This document shows, one piece after another, positions 13,647 through 13,745 of a DNA stretch of 13,745 nucleotides. The DNA is from DATBLQ01 sp036555325 (GTDB lineage: Bacteria > Pseudomonadota > Alphaproteobacteria > Rhizobiales > Aestuariivirgaceae): contig DATBLQ010000087.1 in NCBI GenBank assembly GCA_036555325.1, positions 1 to 13,745 of the forward strand, read 5' to 3'. The translations under genes were made by a program, and so were the position numbers. The notes under the pieces were generated by a model, which saw only the letters and a list, made by a program, of their open reading frames with translations, ran no database searches and had not been told where the DNA came from. Positions within the stretch are counted from its first letter, which is position 1, and each line of letters opens with the position of its first letter.

Positions 13647-13730
13647 TTGTCCGCAATTTGTCTGCTTATCCCTCAAAGTCGGACATCGCGGTGAACGGTT
13701 GAGATGTCGCCTAAGTGCCAGAAGCAGAAA
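13647..13730 (+). repeat. Dispersed repeat, copy C
   Basis: The third copy, upstream of the ankyrin-cytochrome gene and running close to the window end. It aligns with A and B through TTGTCCGC, GTCTGCTTATCCCTCAA, CGGACATCGCGGT, GGTTGAGATGTCGCCTAAGTGCCA, then departs (GAAGCAGAAA in place of CGGACATTG). An extra TGTCCGC...GGCGGAC pair stands just before it (13614-13637). Confidence 0.7.
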
Positions 13731-13745
13731 TCAACTCAACAAGCT

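Noticed and set aside
10177..13730. CRISPR-like reading of the three repeats
   Set aside because: Copies are more than 1 kb apart, imperfect and separated by genes; no spacers or cas genes.

Overview
The window looks like accessory chromosome of a Bradyrhizobium-type alpha-proteobacterium (Nitrobacteraceae/Rhizobiales). This rests on protein flavour (Hsp20, a divergent GroEL, low-affinity iron permease-family protein, class III cyclases with TPR tails, many small conserved-looking proteins) and on repeated FixK/FNR-type operators (TTGA-N6-TCAA). No taxonomic search was possible, so genus is an inference.

Layout. 1-923: the 3' end of an erythromycin esterase-family gene, then an alpha/beta hydrolase. 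976-1293: a C-terminal remnant of an MgtE magnesium transporter, overlapping tail to tail with an NAD kinase gene (minus, 1268-2023). 2097-4398: a divergent hsp20 / orphan groEL pair with two FixK-like boxes between them, one suitably placed for each gene. 4437-4831: a third box, a 63-aa protein and a convergent 53-aa protein. 5109-6038: a small K+-channel-like protein convergent with an iron permease-family protein. 6260-6860: a fourth box and a universal stress protein. 6861-7760: about 0.9 kb with little coding capacity but with two more boxes; the second lies upstream of what looks like a roughly 108-nt structured small RNA. 7762-8157: a decayed nucleoside 2-deoxyribosyltransferase-like gene with an in-frame nonsense codon. 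8201-12085: two tandem class III adenylate cyclases with TolB-like/TPR regions. 12492-13421: a secreted ankyrin-repeat/cytochrome c fusion. Three copies of a dispersed repeat of about 85 bp sit in the three intergenic gaps from 10.1 kb to the window end.

How it fits together. Roughly 2.6-7.3 kb reads as an oxygen-limitation (FixK/FNR) stress island: chaperones, a universal stress protein, a small protein and probably a small RNA each sit behind an operator. NAD kinase, the channel and the permease are neighbours that may share the response but have no box of their own. The right half (cyclases, ankyrin-cytochrome) has no such box and is marked by the dispersed repeats. The strongest candidate for something undescribed is the putative FixK-controlled small RNA at 7294-7401: its first two hairpin loops both expose UCCCC and it ends in a 12-bp stem.
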